NCBI RefSeq assembly: GCF_013364195.1
Contig: NZ_CP054918.1
Coordinates: 4,887,001 to 4,951,000, forward strand
Source of the DNA: Streptomyces sp. NA04227
Lineage (GTDB): Bacteria > Actinomycetota > Actinomycetes > Streptomycetales > Streptomycetaceae
Direction: 5' to 3'
DNA: 64,000 bases
The position numbers were made by a program, and so were the translations under genes. The stretch's first letter is position 1. The number at the start of each line of letters is the position of its first letter. Positions 52,859 through 64,000 of this stretch are shown here, piece after piece. The notes beneath the pieces were generated by a model. That model was not told where the DNA came from and did no database searches. It saw only the letters and a program-made list of their open reading frames with translations.

Positions 52859-54225
52859 CGATGACGCCCCTCGCGCAGGAGGACCTGTCGGTGTTCGGCA
52901 CCGATGTGTGGTGGCTCGTCCTCCTCAAGACGGTCTTCTGCTTCGCCTTCGTCCTGCTGCTCGTGCTCCTGTCCATCGTGTGGGAGCGCAAGGTCGTCGC
53001 GTGGATGCAGCGGCGTATCGGCCCCAACCGGCACGGGCCCTGGGGCATGCTCCAGTCCCTGGCCGACGGCATCAAGCTGATGCTGAAGGAGGACGTCAAC
53101 GTCAAACGCGCCGACCTGGCGGTCTACGTCATGGCGCCGATCGTCGCCGTCGTCCCCGCCTTCATGGCGATCGCGGTGATCCCCTTCGGCCCCGCGGGCA
53201 ACGAGGTCTCGATCTTCGGCGAGCGCACCACCATGCAGCTCACCGACCTGCCGATCGCGATGCTCTACATCCTCGCGGTCGCCTCCGTCGGCATCTACGG
53301 CATCGTCCTCGCGGGCTGGTCCTCCGGCTCCACGTACCCGCTGCTCGGCGGACTGCGCTCGTGCGCGCAGATGATCTCCTACGAGATCGCCATGGGCGCC
53401 GCGTTCGCCTCGGTGTTCCTCTACTCGGGCTCGATGTCGACCTCGGCGATCGTGGAGAGCCAGCAGGACCGCTGGTACATCCTGCTGCTGCCGGTCTCGT
53501 TCGTCATCTACATCGTCACCATGATCGGCGAGACCAACCGCGCACCCTTCGACATGCCCGAGTCCGAGGGCGACCTGGTGGGCGGCTTCAACACCGAGTA
53601 CTCGTCCATCAAGTTCGCGCTGTTCATGCTCGCCGAGTACGCGAACATGATCACGGTCTCGGCGGTCGCCACCACCCTCTTCCTCGGCGGCTGGCGCGCG
53701 CCCGCCCCGATCAGCACCTTCTGGGAGGGCGCGAACCACGGCTGGTGGCCGATGCTCTGGTTCTTCGTCAAACTCCAGCTCCTCCTCTTCATGTTCATCT
53801 GGCTGCGCGGCACCCTGCCCCGGGTCCGCTACGACCAGCTCATGAAGCTCGGCTGGAAGGTCCTCATCCCGGTCTCCGTGGTCTGGCTGATGATGGTCGC
53901 GACCGTACGGGCGCTGAAGAACGAGGACTACGACTTCGCGGAGATCGCCTTGTACGTGGGCGGCGGGGTGATCGCCCTGCTGCTGATCTCCTTCGTGGTC
54001 GACATGCTGCGCGACAACCGCGAGAAACAGGACGCCGTACGGGAGGCCGAGGCCCCCGCCGAGCCGGTCGCCTTCGACCCGATGGCCGGTGGATTCCCCG
54101 TACCACCGCTGCCCGGACAGACCCTGCCGCCGGTGCCGCGCAGGCCCTCGCGCCATCAGCGGGACCTCGTTGTCAGTGGTGGACCCAATACTGAGAGTGA
54201 CGGAAAGGAGGCGTCCGATGGCTGA
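52855..54225 (+). CDS. nuoH: NADH-quinone oxidoreductase subunit H
   Basis: Membrane subunit at the arm junction, lining the quinone channel. 456 residues, eight helices. [21 protein letters not shown] and [11 protein letters not shown] are conserved. A Pro-rich cytoplasmic tail of about 60 residues is added at the C-terminus. ATG 52855 overlaps nuoG (ATGA). Confidence 0.97.
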   Translation: MTMTPLAQEDLSVFGTDVWWLVLLKTVFCFAFVLLLVLLSIVWERKVVAWMQRRIGPNRHGPWGMLQSLADGIKLMLKEDVNVKRADLAVYVMAPIVAVVPAFMAIAVIPFGPAGNEVSIFGERTTMQLTDLPIAMLYILAVASVGIYGIVLAGWSSGSTYPLLGGLRSCAQMISYEIAMGAAFASVFLYSGSMSTSAIVESQQDRWYILLLPVSFVIYIVTMIGETNRAPFDMPESEGDLVGGFNTEYSSIKFALFMLAEYANMITVSAVATTLFLGGWRAPAPISTFWEGANHGWWPMLWFFVKLQLLLFMFIWLRGTLPRVRYDQLMKLGWKVLIPVSVVWLMMVATVRALKNEDYDFAEIALYVGGGVIALLLISFVVDMLRDNREKQDAVREAEAPAEPVAFDPMAGGFPVPPLPGQTLPPVPRRPSRHQRDLVVSGGPNTESDGKEASDG

Positions 54226-54895
54226 GCAGTCCTCAGTGCCCGACCGGCCCACGGGCGGCGAACCCGCGCCGGGCCACAGTGCCCCCGCGGAAGGCCAGGC
54301 AGGCCGGTCCGCCGAACCGGCCGGGTTCCAGAACCCGGTGGCGGGCTTCGGCGTGACCTTCAAGGCCATGTTCAAGAAGCGGCTGACCGAACAGTACCCG
54401 GAGCAGCAGAAGACCACCGCTCCGCGGTTCCACGGCCGCCACCAGCTCAACCGTCATCCGGACGGTCTGGAGAAGTGCGTCGGCTGCGAGCTGTGCGCCT
54501 GGGCCTGTCCCGCCGACGCCATCTACGTCGAGGGCGCGGACAACACCGACGAGGAACGCTACTCGCCCGGTGAGCGCTACGGCCGCGTCTACCAGATCAA
54601 CTACGCCCGCTGCATCTTCTGCGGACTGTGCATCGAGGCGTGCCCCACCCGCGCGCTGACCATGACCAACGAGTTCGAACTCGCCGACTCCAGCCGCGAG
54701 AACCTCATCTTCACCAAGGACCAGCTCCTGGCCGGTCTGGAGAACGGCATGGTCGACGCCCCGCACGAGATGTATCCGGGCACCGACGAAGGGGACTACT
54801 ACCGCGGCGAGGTGACGCGGGCCGCCGAGGGCACCGAGCGGCAGGTCGCGCGGTCCAAGGGCGAGAAGCCCGAGTCGGAGGAGGTGGACGTATGA
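54218..54895 (+). CDS. nuoI: NADH-quinone oxidoreductase subunit I
   Basis: Ferredoxin-like subunit with clusters N6a/N6b: [12 protein letters not shown] and [12 protein letters not shown], eight cysteines. 225 residues, with a 30-residue low-complexity N-terminus and a charged C-tail. ATG 54218 with AAGGAGG at 54204-54210; overlaps nuoH by 8 nt. Confidence 0.97.
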   Translation: MAEQSSVPDRPTGGEPAPGHSAPAEGQAGRSAEPAGFQNPVAGFGVTFKAMFKKRLTEQYPEQQKTTAPRFHGRHQLNRHPDGLEKCVGCELCAWACPADAIYVEGADNTDEERYSPGERYGRVYQINYARCIFCGLCIEACPTRALTMTNEFELADSSRENLIFTKDQLLAGLENGMVDAPHEMYPGTDEGDYYRGEVTRAAEGTERQVARSKGEKPESEEVDV

Positions 54896-55704
54896 GCGAG
54901 CTCGCCGCCTACTCCACGTCCACCGGCGAGGCCGTGCAGTTCTGGATCCTCGGCACCGTCGCCGTGATCGGCGCCCTGGCCACGATCCTGCTACGCAGGG
55001 CCGTGCACAGCGCGCTGTCCCTCGCCGGGACCATGATCATCCTGGCCGTGTTCTACCTGGCCAACGGCGCCTACTTCCTGGGCATCGTGCAGATCGTCGT
55101 CTACACCGGCGCCATCATGATGCTGTTCCTCTTCGTGGTGATGCTGGTCGGCGTCACCGCGGCGGACTCCCTCAAGGAGACCATCAAGGGACAGCGCTGG
55201 CTGGCCGCCGCCTGCGGACTCGGCTTCGGCATCCTGCTGAGCGCCGGTATCGGCAACGCCTCGCTGAACGACTTCAACGGTCTCGGCGAGGCCAACTCGG
55301 CAGGAAACGTCGAGGGCTTGGCCGCCCTCATCTTCACCAAGTACGTGTTCGCCTTCGAGATCACCGGCGCCCTGCTCATCACGGCCGCCGTCGGCGCGAT
55401 GGTGCTCACCCACCGCGAACGCACCGAGCGCGCCAAGACCCAGCGCGAACTCTCGCAGGAACGCGTACGCAGCAAGCAGGTCCCGCCGCTGCCCGCGCCG
55501 GGTGTCTACGCCCGGCACAACGCCGTGGACATCGCGGGTCTGCTGCCCGACGGCACTCCCTCCGAGCTGACCGTCAACAAGACGCTGCGGGCCCGCGGCC
55601 AGATCCGGGACGTCTCCACCGAGGCACTCGGCGATCTGAAGGCCCTGGAGCAACGCTCCACCGAGCGCCTTGAGCGGAACAAGCCCGAGGAGGCCTCGCA
55701 GTGA
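54892..55704 (+). CDS. nuoJ: NADH-quinone oxidoreductase subunit J
   Basis: Membrane subunit with five helices; the third carries [19 protein letters not shown], including the pi-bulge region linked to coupling. 270 residues, longer than in E. coli because of a cytoplasmic tail of about 90 residues. ATG 54892 overlaps nuoI. Confidence 0.95.
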   Translation: MSELAAYSTSTGEAVQFWILGTVAVIGALATILLRRAVHSALSLAGTMIILAVFYLANGAYFLGIVQIVVYTGAIMMLFLFVVMLVGVTAADSLKETIKGQRWLAAACGLGFGILLSAGIGNASLNDFNGLGEANSAGNVEGLAALIFTKYVFAFEITGALLITAAVGAMVLTHRERTERAKTQRELSQERVRSKQVPPLPAPGVYARHNAVDIAGLLPDGTPSELTVNKTLRARGQIRDVSTEALGDLKALEQRSTERLERNKPEEASQ

Positions 55705-56000
55705 ACCCGGTCAACTACCTGTATCTGGCGGCGCTGTTGTTCACCATCGGCGCCACCGGGGTGCTGATCAGGCGCAACGCCATCATCGTCTTCATGTGCA
55801 TCGAGCTGATGCTCAACGCCTGCAACCTCGCCTTCGTCGGCTTCTCGCGGCTGCACGGCAACCTCGACGGCCAGATCATCGCCTTCTTCACGATGGTCGT
55901 CGCCGCCGCCGAGGTCGTCGTCGGCCTCGCGATCATCGTGTCGTTGTTCCGCACCCGCCACTCGGCCTCGGTCGACGACGCCAGCCTGATGAAGCTGTAA
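55701..56000 (+). CDS. nuoK: NADH-quinone oxidoreductase subunit K
   Basis: A 99-residue membrane subunit of three helices with the key Glu in [15 protein letters not shown] and another in [12 protein letters not shown], needed for proton transfer. GTG 55701 overlaps nuoJ by 4 nt. Confidence 0.97.
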   Translation: MNPVNYLYLAALLFTIGATGVLIRRNAIIVFMCIELMLNACNLAFVGFSRLHGNLDGQIIAFFTMVVAAAEVVVGLAIIVSLFRTRHSASVDDASLMKL

Positions 56001-56011
56001 GGGGTCAGCTC

Positions 56012-57931
56012 GTGGAGAACCTGATCGCGCTGCTCGTCGCAGCGCCACTGCTCGGAGCCGTCGTGCTCCTGTGCGGCGGGCGGATCCTGGACCGCACCGG
56101 CCATCTGCTCGGCACACTGCTCGCCTTCGTCTCCTTCGCCCTGGGCGCGGTGCTCTTCACCGACATGCTCGGCAAGGACGCGGAGGAACGCGGCCTGCAC
56201 CAGCACCTGTTCAGCTGGATCCCGGTCGAGGGCTTCCAGGCGGACGTCGCCTTCCAGCTCGACCAGCTGTCGATGACCTTCGTCCTGCTGATCACCGGTG
56301 TGGGCGCGCTCATCCATCTGTACTCGATCGGCTACATGGAGCACGACGAACGGCGCCGCCGCTTCTTCGGCTACCTGAACCTGTTCCTCGCGGCGATGCT
56401 GCTGCTCGTCCTCGCCGACAACTACCTTCTGCTGTACGTCGGCTGGGAGGGCGTGGGCCTCGCCTCGTACCTGCTCATCGGTTTCTGGCAGCACAAGCCG
56501 AGCGCCGCCACCGCCGCGAAGAAGGCCTTCCTGGTCAACCGCGTCGGCGACATGGGCCTGTCGATCGCGATCATGCTGATGTTCACCACCTTCGGCACCT
56601 TCGCCTTCGGACCCGTCCTGGAGTCCACCGGCGAGACGAGCGAGGGCAAGCTCACCGCGATCGGCCTGATGCTGCTGCTCGCGGCCTGCGGCAAGTCGGC
56701 CCAGGTCCCGCTGCAGTCCTGGCTCGGTGACGCGATGGAGGGCCCGACACCGGTCTCGGCCCTCATCCACGCCGCGACCATGGTGACGGCGGGCGTCTAT
56801 CTGATCGTCCGCTCCGGCGAGATCTTCAACGCGGCGCCCGACGCCCAGTTGGTGGTCACCATCGTCGGCGCCGTCACGCTCCTGTTCGGTGCGATCGTCG
56901 GTTGCGCGAAGGACGACATCAAGAAGGCACTCGCCGGTTCGACGATGTCGCAGATCGGCTACATGATCCTCGCCGCCGGTCTCGGCCCCATCGGCTACGT
57001 CTTCGCGATCATGCACCTGGTGACGCACGGCTTCTTCAAGGCCGGGCTCTTCCTCGGTGCCGGTTCGGTGATGCACGGCATGAACGACGAGGTCGACATG
57101 CGGCGTTACGGCGGCCTGCGCAAGTACATGCCGGTCACCTTCGTCACCTTCGGCCTCGGCTATCTGGCCATCATCGGCTTCCCGGGTCTGTCCGGCTTCT
57201 TCTCCAAGGACAAGATCATCGAAGCGGCCTTCGCCAAGGGCGGCACGGAGGGCTGGATCCTCGGCTCCGTCGCCCTGCTCGGCGCCGCGATCACCGCGTT
57301 CTACATGACCCGCGTGATGATCATGACCTTCTTCGGCGAGGAGCGCTGGCGCAAGGAGGCGGCCACCGCCTCGGGCGCGGGCGCCGACTACGAGGAGCCC
57401 CACCCGCACGAGTCCCCGGCCTCGATGACCATCCCGATGATCATCCTCGCCTTCGGCTCGGTCTTCGCGGGCGGCTTCTTCAGCATCGGCGACCGCTTCC
57501 TGCACTGGCTGGAGCCGGTCACCCACCACGACCACGGGGACGCGCCGATCAGCGCGACCACCGTCACCGCGGCCACCATGGTCGTCCTGGTCATCGGGGC
57601 CGGGCTCGCCTGGCTGGTGTACGGCAGGCAGCCGGTACCGGCCGTCGCCCCGCACGGCTCGCTGCTCACCCGGGCGGCCCGCCGCGACCTGCTCCAGGAC
57701 GACTTCAACCACGTCGTCTTGGTCCGCGGCGGCGAACACCTCACCCGGTCCCTGGTCTACGTCGACCACAAACTCGTCGACGGAGTCGTCAACGGCACGG
57801 CGGCCTCGGTCGGCGGGCTCTCCGGCCGCCTGCGCAGGCTGCAGAACGGCTACGTCCGCAGTTACGCGGTCTCGATGTTCGGCGGTGCCGCTCTGATCGT
57901 CGCCGCGACCCTGCTGATGAGGGCGGTCTGA
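56012..57931 (+). CDS. nuoL: NADH-quinone oxidoreductase subunit L
   Basis: Largest antiporter-like proton-pumping subunit, 639 residues, with the C-terminal lateral helix. [54 protein letters not shown] and the KDDIKKALA region give the conserved Glu, Lys and His of the half-channels. GTG 56012 with AAGGGG upstream. Confidence 0.97.
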   Translation: MENLIALLVAAPLLGAVVLLCGGRILDRTGHLLGTLLAFVSFALGAVLFTDMLGKDAEERGLHQHLFSWIPVEGFQADVAFQLDQLSMTFVLLITGVGALIHLYSIGYMEHDERRRRFFGYLNLFLAAMLLLVLADNYLLLYVGWEGVGLASYLLIGFWQHKPSAATAAKKAFLVNRVGDMGLSIAIMLMFTTFGTFAFGPVLESTGETSEGKLTAIGLMLLLAACGKSAQVPLQSWLGDAMEGPTPVSALIHAATMVTAGVYLIVRSGEIFNAAPDAQLVVTIVGAVTLLFGAIVGCAKDDIKKALAGSTMSQIGYMILAAGLGPIGYVFAIMHLVTHGFFKAGLFLGAGSVMHGMNDEVDMRRYGGLRKYMPVTFVTFGLGYLAIIGFPGLSGFFSKDKIIEAAFAKGGTEGWILGSVALLGAAITAFYMTRVMIMTFFGEERWRKEAATASGAGADYEEPHPHESPASMTIPMIILAFGSVFAGGFFSIGDRFLHWLEPVTHHDHGDAPISATTVTAATMVVLVIGAGLAWLVYGRQPVPAVAPHGSLLTRAARRDLLQDDFNHVVLVRGGEHLTRSLVYVDHKLVDGVVNGTAASVGGLSGRLRRLQNGYVRSYAVSMFGGAALIVAATLLMRAV

Positions 57932-57936
57932 TTGCC

Positions 57937-59511
57937 ATGTCCTTTCCCCTCCTGACAGCCACGGCGGTGCTGCCCGCCCTCGGCGCGATCGCGACCGCGG
58001 CCGTGCCCGCGGGCAAGCGGTCCGCCGCGAAGGTCCTGGCACTGGTCGTCTCGCTGGCCACCTTCGGCCTCGCGGCGGCCGCCCTGGTCCGCTTCGACCC
58101 CGACGGCGAGCGCTACCAGCTCACCGAATCGCACTCCTGGATCCGCGAGTTCGGGGTCCGCTACGAACTCGGCGTCGACGGCATCGGCGTCACCCTGGTC
58201 GCCCTGACCGCGCTGCTGATCCCGTTCATCATCCTGGCCGGATGGCACGACGCCGACCCCCTGGAGAACTCGTCCTCGCGCTGGCGTCCGACCCAGGGCT
58301 TCTTCGCCCTGATCCTCGCCGTCGAGGCGATGGTGATCCTCTCCTTCGAGGCCACCGACGTCTTCCTCTTCTACATCTTCTTCGAAGCCATGCTCATCCC
58401 GATGTACTTCCTCATCGGCGGCTTCGGGGACCGGGCCCACCCGCAGAAGGACGAGAAGGCGGCGGCGGCCCAACGCTCGTACGCGGCCGTGAAGTTCCTC
58501 CTCTACAACCTGGCGGGCGGCCTGATCATGCTGGCCGCCGTGATCGGCCTGTACGTGGAGGCGGGCAGCTTCTCGCTCGCGGAGATCGCCGAGGCCCGGG
58601 CCAACGGCTCGCTGGACATGGCCACTTCGACCGAACGCTGGCTGTTCCTCGGCTTCTTCTTCGCCTTCGCGGTGAAGGCCCCGCTGTTCCCGCTGCACAC
58701 CTGGCTGCCCAACGCGATGGGTGAGTCGACCGCGCCGGTGGCCGTGCTCATCACGGCGGTCGTCGACAAGGTCGGCACCTTCGCGATGCTGCGGTTCTGC
58801 CTCCAGCTCTTCCCGGAGGCATCGAAGTGGGCCACTCCCGCGATCATGGTCCTGGCGCTGATCAGCATCGTCTACGGCGCCCTGCTCGCGGTCGGCCAGC
58901 GCGACATCAAGCGTCTGATCGCCTACGCCTCGATCTCGCACTTCGGCTTCATCATCCTCGGCATCTTCGCGATGACCTCGCAGGGCCAGAGCGGTGCCAC
59001 CCTCTACATGGTCAACCACGGCATCTCGACCGCGGCTCTGATGCTGGTCGCCGGGTTCCTGATCTCGCGGCGCGGCTCGCGGCTCATCGCGGACTACGGC
59101 GGGGTGCAGAAGACGGCACCGCTGCTCGCGGGCACCTTCCTGATCGGTTCGCTCGCCACCCTGTCGCTGCCCGGACTCGCGCCGTTCGTCAGTGAGTTCC
59201 TGGTCCTCGTCGGTACCTACGCGCGGTATCCCGCGATGGGCATCATCGCCACCTTCGGCATCGTGCTCGCCGCGCTGTACACGCTCGTCCTGTACCAGCG
59301 GACGATGACCGGGCCGGTCAAGCCCGAGCTGGCGAAGCTGCCCGACCTCCGGCTCCGCGAACTCGCCGTGGTCACCCCGCTGATCGCCCTGCTGATCGTC
59401 CTCGGCGTCTACCCGAAGCCGCTCACGGAGATCATCGACCCGGCGGTCAAGCAGACCATGTCCGACGTACAGAAGAAGGATCCCCGGCCCGACGTGGAGG
59501 CGTCCAAGTGA
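57937..59511 (+). CDS. nuoM: NADH-quinone oxidoreductase subunit M
   Basis: Antiporter-like proton-pumping subunit, 524 residues. FYIFFEAMLIPMYFLIG (conserved Glu), KAPLFPLHTWLPNAM and QRDIKRLIAYASISHFG are present. ATG 57937 follows nuoL by 5 nt; the stop overlaps nuoN (GTGA). Confidence 0.97.
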   Translation: MSFPLLTATAVLPALGAIATAAVPAGKRSAAKVLALVVSLATFGLAAAALVRFDPDGERYQLTESHSWIREFGVRYELGVDGIGVTLVALTALLIPFIILAGWHDADPLENSSSRWRPTQGFFALILAVEAMVILSFEATDVFLFYIFFEAMLIPMYFLIGGFGDRAHPQKDEKAAAAQRSYAAVKFLLYNLAGGLIMLAAVIGLYVEAGSFSLAEIAEARANGSLDMATSTERWLFLGFFFAFAVKAPLFPLHTWLPNAMGESTAPVAVLITAVVDKVGTFAMLRFCLQLFPEASKWATPAIMVLALISIVYGALLAVGQRDIKRLIAYASISHFGFIILGIFAMTSQGQSGATLYMVNHGISTAALMLVAGFLISRRGSRLIADYGGVQKTAPLLAGTFLIGSLATLSLPGLAPFVSEFLVLVGTYARYPAMGIIATFGIVLAALYTLVLYQRTMTGPVKPELAKLPDLRLRELAVVTPLIALLIVLGVYPKPLTEIIDPAVKQTMSDVQKKDPRPDVEASK

Positions 59512-61181
59512 GCGCAACAGCCGTCCACACCCTGTGGACAATGGCGGCCGCCACGCCAATGAGCGGCGAAACCCGCGACATCGGCAAGATCGACGCCCCG
59601 CACATCGAGTACGCACAGCTCTCGCCCACGCTGATCGTCATCGGCGCGGCCCTGGTCGGCGTGCTCATCGAGGCGTTCGTCCCGCGCAAGTCCCGTTACC
59701 ACGCGCAGGTGTTCACCTCCGTCGTCGCCCTGATCGCCGCCTTCGCCGCGGTGGTCGCCCTGGCCGCCGACGGATACGGCACCACCAAGGCGCACATCGC
59801 CGCGATGGGCGCGATCGCCGTCGACGGCCCGGCCCTGTTCCTCCAGGGCACCATCCTGCTCGCCGGACTCGTCGCGATCTTCACCTTCGCGGAACGGCGC
59901 CTGGACCCCGAAACGCACGGCAACAAGGTCGACTCCTTCGCCGCCCAGGCCGCCTCGGTACCCGGCAGCGACAGCGAGAAGGCCGCCGTGAAGGCCGGGT
60001 TCACCACCACCGAGGTGTTCCCGCTCGCGATGTTCGCCATCGGCGGCATGCTCATCTTCCCCGCGGCCAACGACCTGTTGACGCTCTTCATCGCGCTGGA
60101 AGTCTTCTCGCTGCCGCTCTACCTGCTGTGCGCGCTCGCCCGCCGCAACCGCCTCATGTCGCAGGAAGCCGCCGTCAAGTACTTCCTGCTCGGCGCCTTC
60201 GCCTCGGCGTTCACCCTGTTCGGCATCGCCATGCTCTACGGCTACTCCGGCTCGGTGTCGTACGCCCGTATCGCGCATGTCGTCGACGGCAGCGTCCAGG
60301 ACATCGACCCGGCGCTCGCCGACACCATGGGCAACGACGCGCTGCTGCTCATCGGCACCGCACTGGTCGTCATGGGCCTGCTCTTCAAGGTCGGCGCGGT
60401 GCCCTTCCACATGTGGACCCCGGACGTCTACCAGGGCGCGCCCACCCCGGTCACCGGCTTCATGGCCGCCGCGACCAAGGTGGCCGCGTTCGGCGCCCTG
60501 CTGCGACTGCTCTACGTGGTCCTGCCGGGCCTGCGCTGGGACTGGCGGCCGGTGATGTGGGGCGTCGCGATCGTCACCATGCTGGGCGGCGCGATCGTGG
60601 CGATCACCCAGACCGACATCAAGCGCCTGCTCGCGTACTCCTCGATCGCGCACGCGGGCTTCATCCTGGCCGGTGTCATCGCCACCACGCCCGAGGGCGT
60701 CTCCTCGGTCCTGTTCTACCTGGCCGCGTACTCCTTCGTGACCATCGGCGCCTTCGCCGTGGTCACCCTGGTCCGTGACGCGGGCGGCGAGGCGACGCAC
60801 CTGTCCAAGTGGGCCGGACTGGGCCGCCGCTCGCCCCTGGTCGCGGCGGTCTTCGCGGTCTTCCTGCTCGCCTTCGCCGGAATCCCGCTGACCTCCGGCT
60901 TCACCGGAAAGTTCGCGGTGTTCAAGGCCGCGGCCGACGGAGGCGCCGCCCCGCTCGTGGTGATCGGTGTGCTCTCCTCGGCGGTGGCCGCGTTCTTCTA
61001 CATCCGCGTGATCGTCCTGATGTTCTTCAGCGAGCCCCAGCCCGGCGGCCCCACCGTCGCGGTGCCCTCGGTGATGACTACGACCGCGATCGCGGTGGGT
61101 GTGGCCGTCACCCTGGTCCTGGGTGTGGCGCCGCAGTACTTCCTGGATCTCGCGGGAGACGCGGGAGTGTTCGCACGGTGA
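59508..61181 (+). CDS. nuoN: NADH-quinone oxidoreductase subunit N
   Basis: Third antiporter-like subunit, 557 residues, last gene of the operon. IALEVFSLPLYLLCALARRN, KVGAVPFHMWTPDVYQGAPTPVTGF and TDIKRLLAYSSIAHAGF are the conserved channel motifs. A DnaA-box-like TGTGGACAA occurs at 59533-59541 near its start. A stable hairpin lies about 75 nt after the stop. Confidence 0.97.
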   Translation: MSATAVHTLWTMAAATPMSGETRDIGKIDAPHIEYAQLSPTLIVIGAALVGVLIEAFVPRKSRYHAQVFTSVVALIAAFAAVVALAADGYGTTKAHIAAMGAIAVDGPALFLQGTILLAGLVAIFTFAERRLDPETHGNKVDSFAAQAASVPGSDSEKAAVKAGFTTTEVFPLAMFAIGGMLIFPAANDLLTLFIALEVFSLPLYLLCALARRNRLMSQEAAVKYFLLGAFASAFTLFGIAMLYGYSGSVSYARIAHVVDGSVQDIDPALADTMGNDALLLIGTALVVMGLLFKVGAVPFHMWTPDVYQGAPTPVTGFMAAATKVAAFGALLRLLYVVLPGLRWDWRPVMWGVAIVTMLGGAIVAITQTDIKRLLAYSSIAHAGFILAGVIATTPEGVSSVLFYLAAYSFVTIGAFAVVTLVRDAGGEATHLSKWAGLGRRSPLVAAVFAVFLLAFAGIPLTSGFTGKFAVFKAAADGGAAPLVVIGVLSSAVAAFFYIRVIVLMFFSEPQPGGPTVAVPSVMTTTAIAVGVAVTLVLGVAPQYFLDLAGDAGVFAR

Positions 61182-61256
61182 CCGCGGGGGCCGCTGTGTG
61201 AGCGGCGCATTCGGCCCTCCGTACTGTGCGTGACATTCCGTACGCTGCGTAACGTT

Positions 61257-61290
61257 CCGTGGCCCGGTCCCTTCGGGGGCCGGGCCACGG
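61257..61290 (+). terminator. Terminator of the nuo operon
   Basis: Stem CCGTGGCCCGG/CCGGGCCACGG extended by three further pairs around a CTTCGG-type loop. It also faces the convergent antitoxin-like gene. Confidence 0.8.
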
Positions 61291-61323
61291 TGCTGTGCGC
61301 GGCAGCCGCGCGTGCAAATCCGG

Positions 61324-61530
61324 CTACTGCCGCTGCCCGCCTTCGCCCCGCCCCTGCTCGCCGCCACCCTCGCCGAACTGGCCCTTCAGCTTGTCCTGCG
61401 CGGTGTCCACGTGCTTGGCGTACTTGCCCTGGGTCCTGTCGTCGGCGTAGTCCCCCGCCTTGTCGACGCCCTTGGAAGCCTGCGATTCGTGGCCCTTCAG
61501 CATCTGCTTGAGCTTGTCCATCATTGACAT
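61324..61530 (-). CDS. MT0933/Rv0909-type antitoxin-like small protein
   Basis: A 68-residue charged helical protein, MSMMDKLKQMLKGHESQASK then KYAKHVDTAQDKLKGQF, matching the actinobacterial MT0933-like antitoxin family (CsbD-like helix pattern). No toxin gene is adjacent, which is usual for these Streptomyces members, so antitoxin activity is doubtful. ATG 61530 with GAGGAGA 6 nt upstream. Divergent from recQ. Confidence 0.82.
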   Translation of the reverse strand: MSMMDKLKQMLKGHESQASKGVDKAGDYADDRTQGKYAKHVDTAQDKLKGQFGEGGGEQGRGEGGQRQ

Positions 61531-61956
61531 ACAGGTCTCCTCGCTCGGTGCCCCTGACACCAGGATCACCACAGGGCGGCGGGGTTCGCATCTTCGTGCG
61601 GGTGGGGCGTGGGGCCGGGGGCGGGTCCGGCGGTCCGGCGGGTGGTGCGTGGAGGAGCGCGGGCCCGGGCCGGTCGTCGCGGTGGTCGGTGCGGCGGTTG
61701 GCGCGGCTGTCGTGTGCCCTCCGGTGGTGGCAGGGAACAGCCTGTGGATAACTCCGGTGGTGTCCTTGCGTAGGCCTATCGTTGCCGGTGTGGCCAGAGC
61801 GCCGCACCGGCAGGCGGTACGGCCCCCGGCGGCCGGCCACGGGGCGGAGCTGCACCGACACGGCACACCGAAGCAGTACACGAAGCACACGAAGCAGCAC
61901 ACGAAGCAGCACACGAAGCAGCACACGAAGCAGTACGGACGGGTGGGATCAACGGC
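61531..61956. promoter_or_regulatory. 426-bp divergent region with a tandem repeat upstream of recQ
   Basis: Contains a DnaA-box-like TGTGGATAA (61743-61751) and a 12-bp tandem repeat (61866-61934) ending 22 nt before the recQ ATG. In the recQ frame this region is open back to a stop at 61771 but has no usable start codon, so it is leader, not coding. Confidence 0.65.
61866..61934 (+). repeat. 12-bp tandem repeat in the recQ leader
   Basis: Units of ACACGAAGCAGC: complete at 61887-61898, 61899-61910, 61911-61922 and 61923-61934 (last base T), with two diverged copies before them. Confidence 0.92.

Positions 61957-64000
<2,044 letters not shown>

Noticed and set aside
61743..61751. Replication origin near recQ
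   Set aside because: Only one DnaA-like box here, and none of dnaA, dnaN, gyrB or rpmH is nearby.
61774..61956. N-terminal extension of RecQ made of HEAA repeats
   Set aside because: The frame is open to 61774 but contains no ATG, GTG, TTG or CTG before 61957, so the repeats are not translated in that frame.

Overview
This 64 kb window is chromosomal DNA of a high-GC actinomycete, almost certainly Streptomyces. GC is very high throughout, many genes start with GTG, consecutive genes are often coupled by 4-nt ATGA/GTGA overlaps, and the gene order (orphan EccC locus, Tad pilus, LysM-BTAD regulator, mqnC, menG, nlpC, nuoA-N, recQ) is the order I recall from the central core of Streptomyces chromosomes. 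No tRNA, rRNA, CRISPR array, insertion sequence or prophage was recognised. recQ runs off the right edge.

Layout. (1) 0-5.3 kb: a Ser/Thr protein kinase gene split by an apparent one-base deletion, a TetR repressor and a divergent secreted serine hydrolase sharing a perfect 24-bp palindromic operator, a NUDIX hydrolase and a four-helix membrane protein. (2) 5.4-19 kb: a type VII secretion-like locus. It has an EccC ATPase with an N-terminal FHA-like domain, a divergent Esx protein without the W-x-G tryptophan, a WXG-type helical protein carrying a Y-xxx-D motif that overlaps a larger hydrophobic putative substrate, two related proteins of unknown function, two membrane proteins (one with a duplicated TPM-like domain), a secreted protein and a lipoprotein. 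EccB, EccD, EccE and MycP are absent from the window. (3) 19.6-26.5 kb: a compact tad/flp operon (CpaB/SAF protein, TadZ, TadA, TadB, TadC, Flp pilin, three TadE/F/G-like proteins) ending in a hairpin. (4) 26.6-34.3 kb: a methyltransferase, an unknown protein, an SDR oxidoreductase, a VOC protein, a predicted transmembrane LysM-BTAD regulator, and the prepilin peptidase missing from the tad operon. (5) 34.7-43 kb: menaquinone genes (mqnC, a degenerate amidohydrolase-like protein, menG, a geranylgeranyl-reductase-family flavoprotein) around a 1076-residue zinc-ribbon membrane protein with acidic repeats. (6) 43.4-61.2 kb: a secreted NlpC/P60 hydrolase and, divergently, all 14 complex I genes nuoA-N behind a Rex-like operator and two GTG-N8-CAC motifs. 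(7) 61.3-64 kb: an MT0933-type antitoxin-like protein and recQ.

How the parts work together. Region 5 supplies the lipid quinone that the region 6 complex reduces, and the Rex-like site suggests expression follows the NADH/NAD+ ratio. Regions 2 and 3 are two separate export machines. The LysM-BTAD protein sits between the tad operon and the prepilin peptidase, and its predicted topology (LysM outside, BTAD inside) makes it a candidate one-protein link from cell wall to gene expression.
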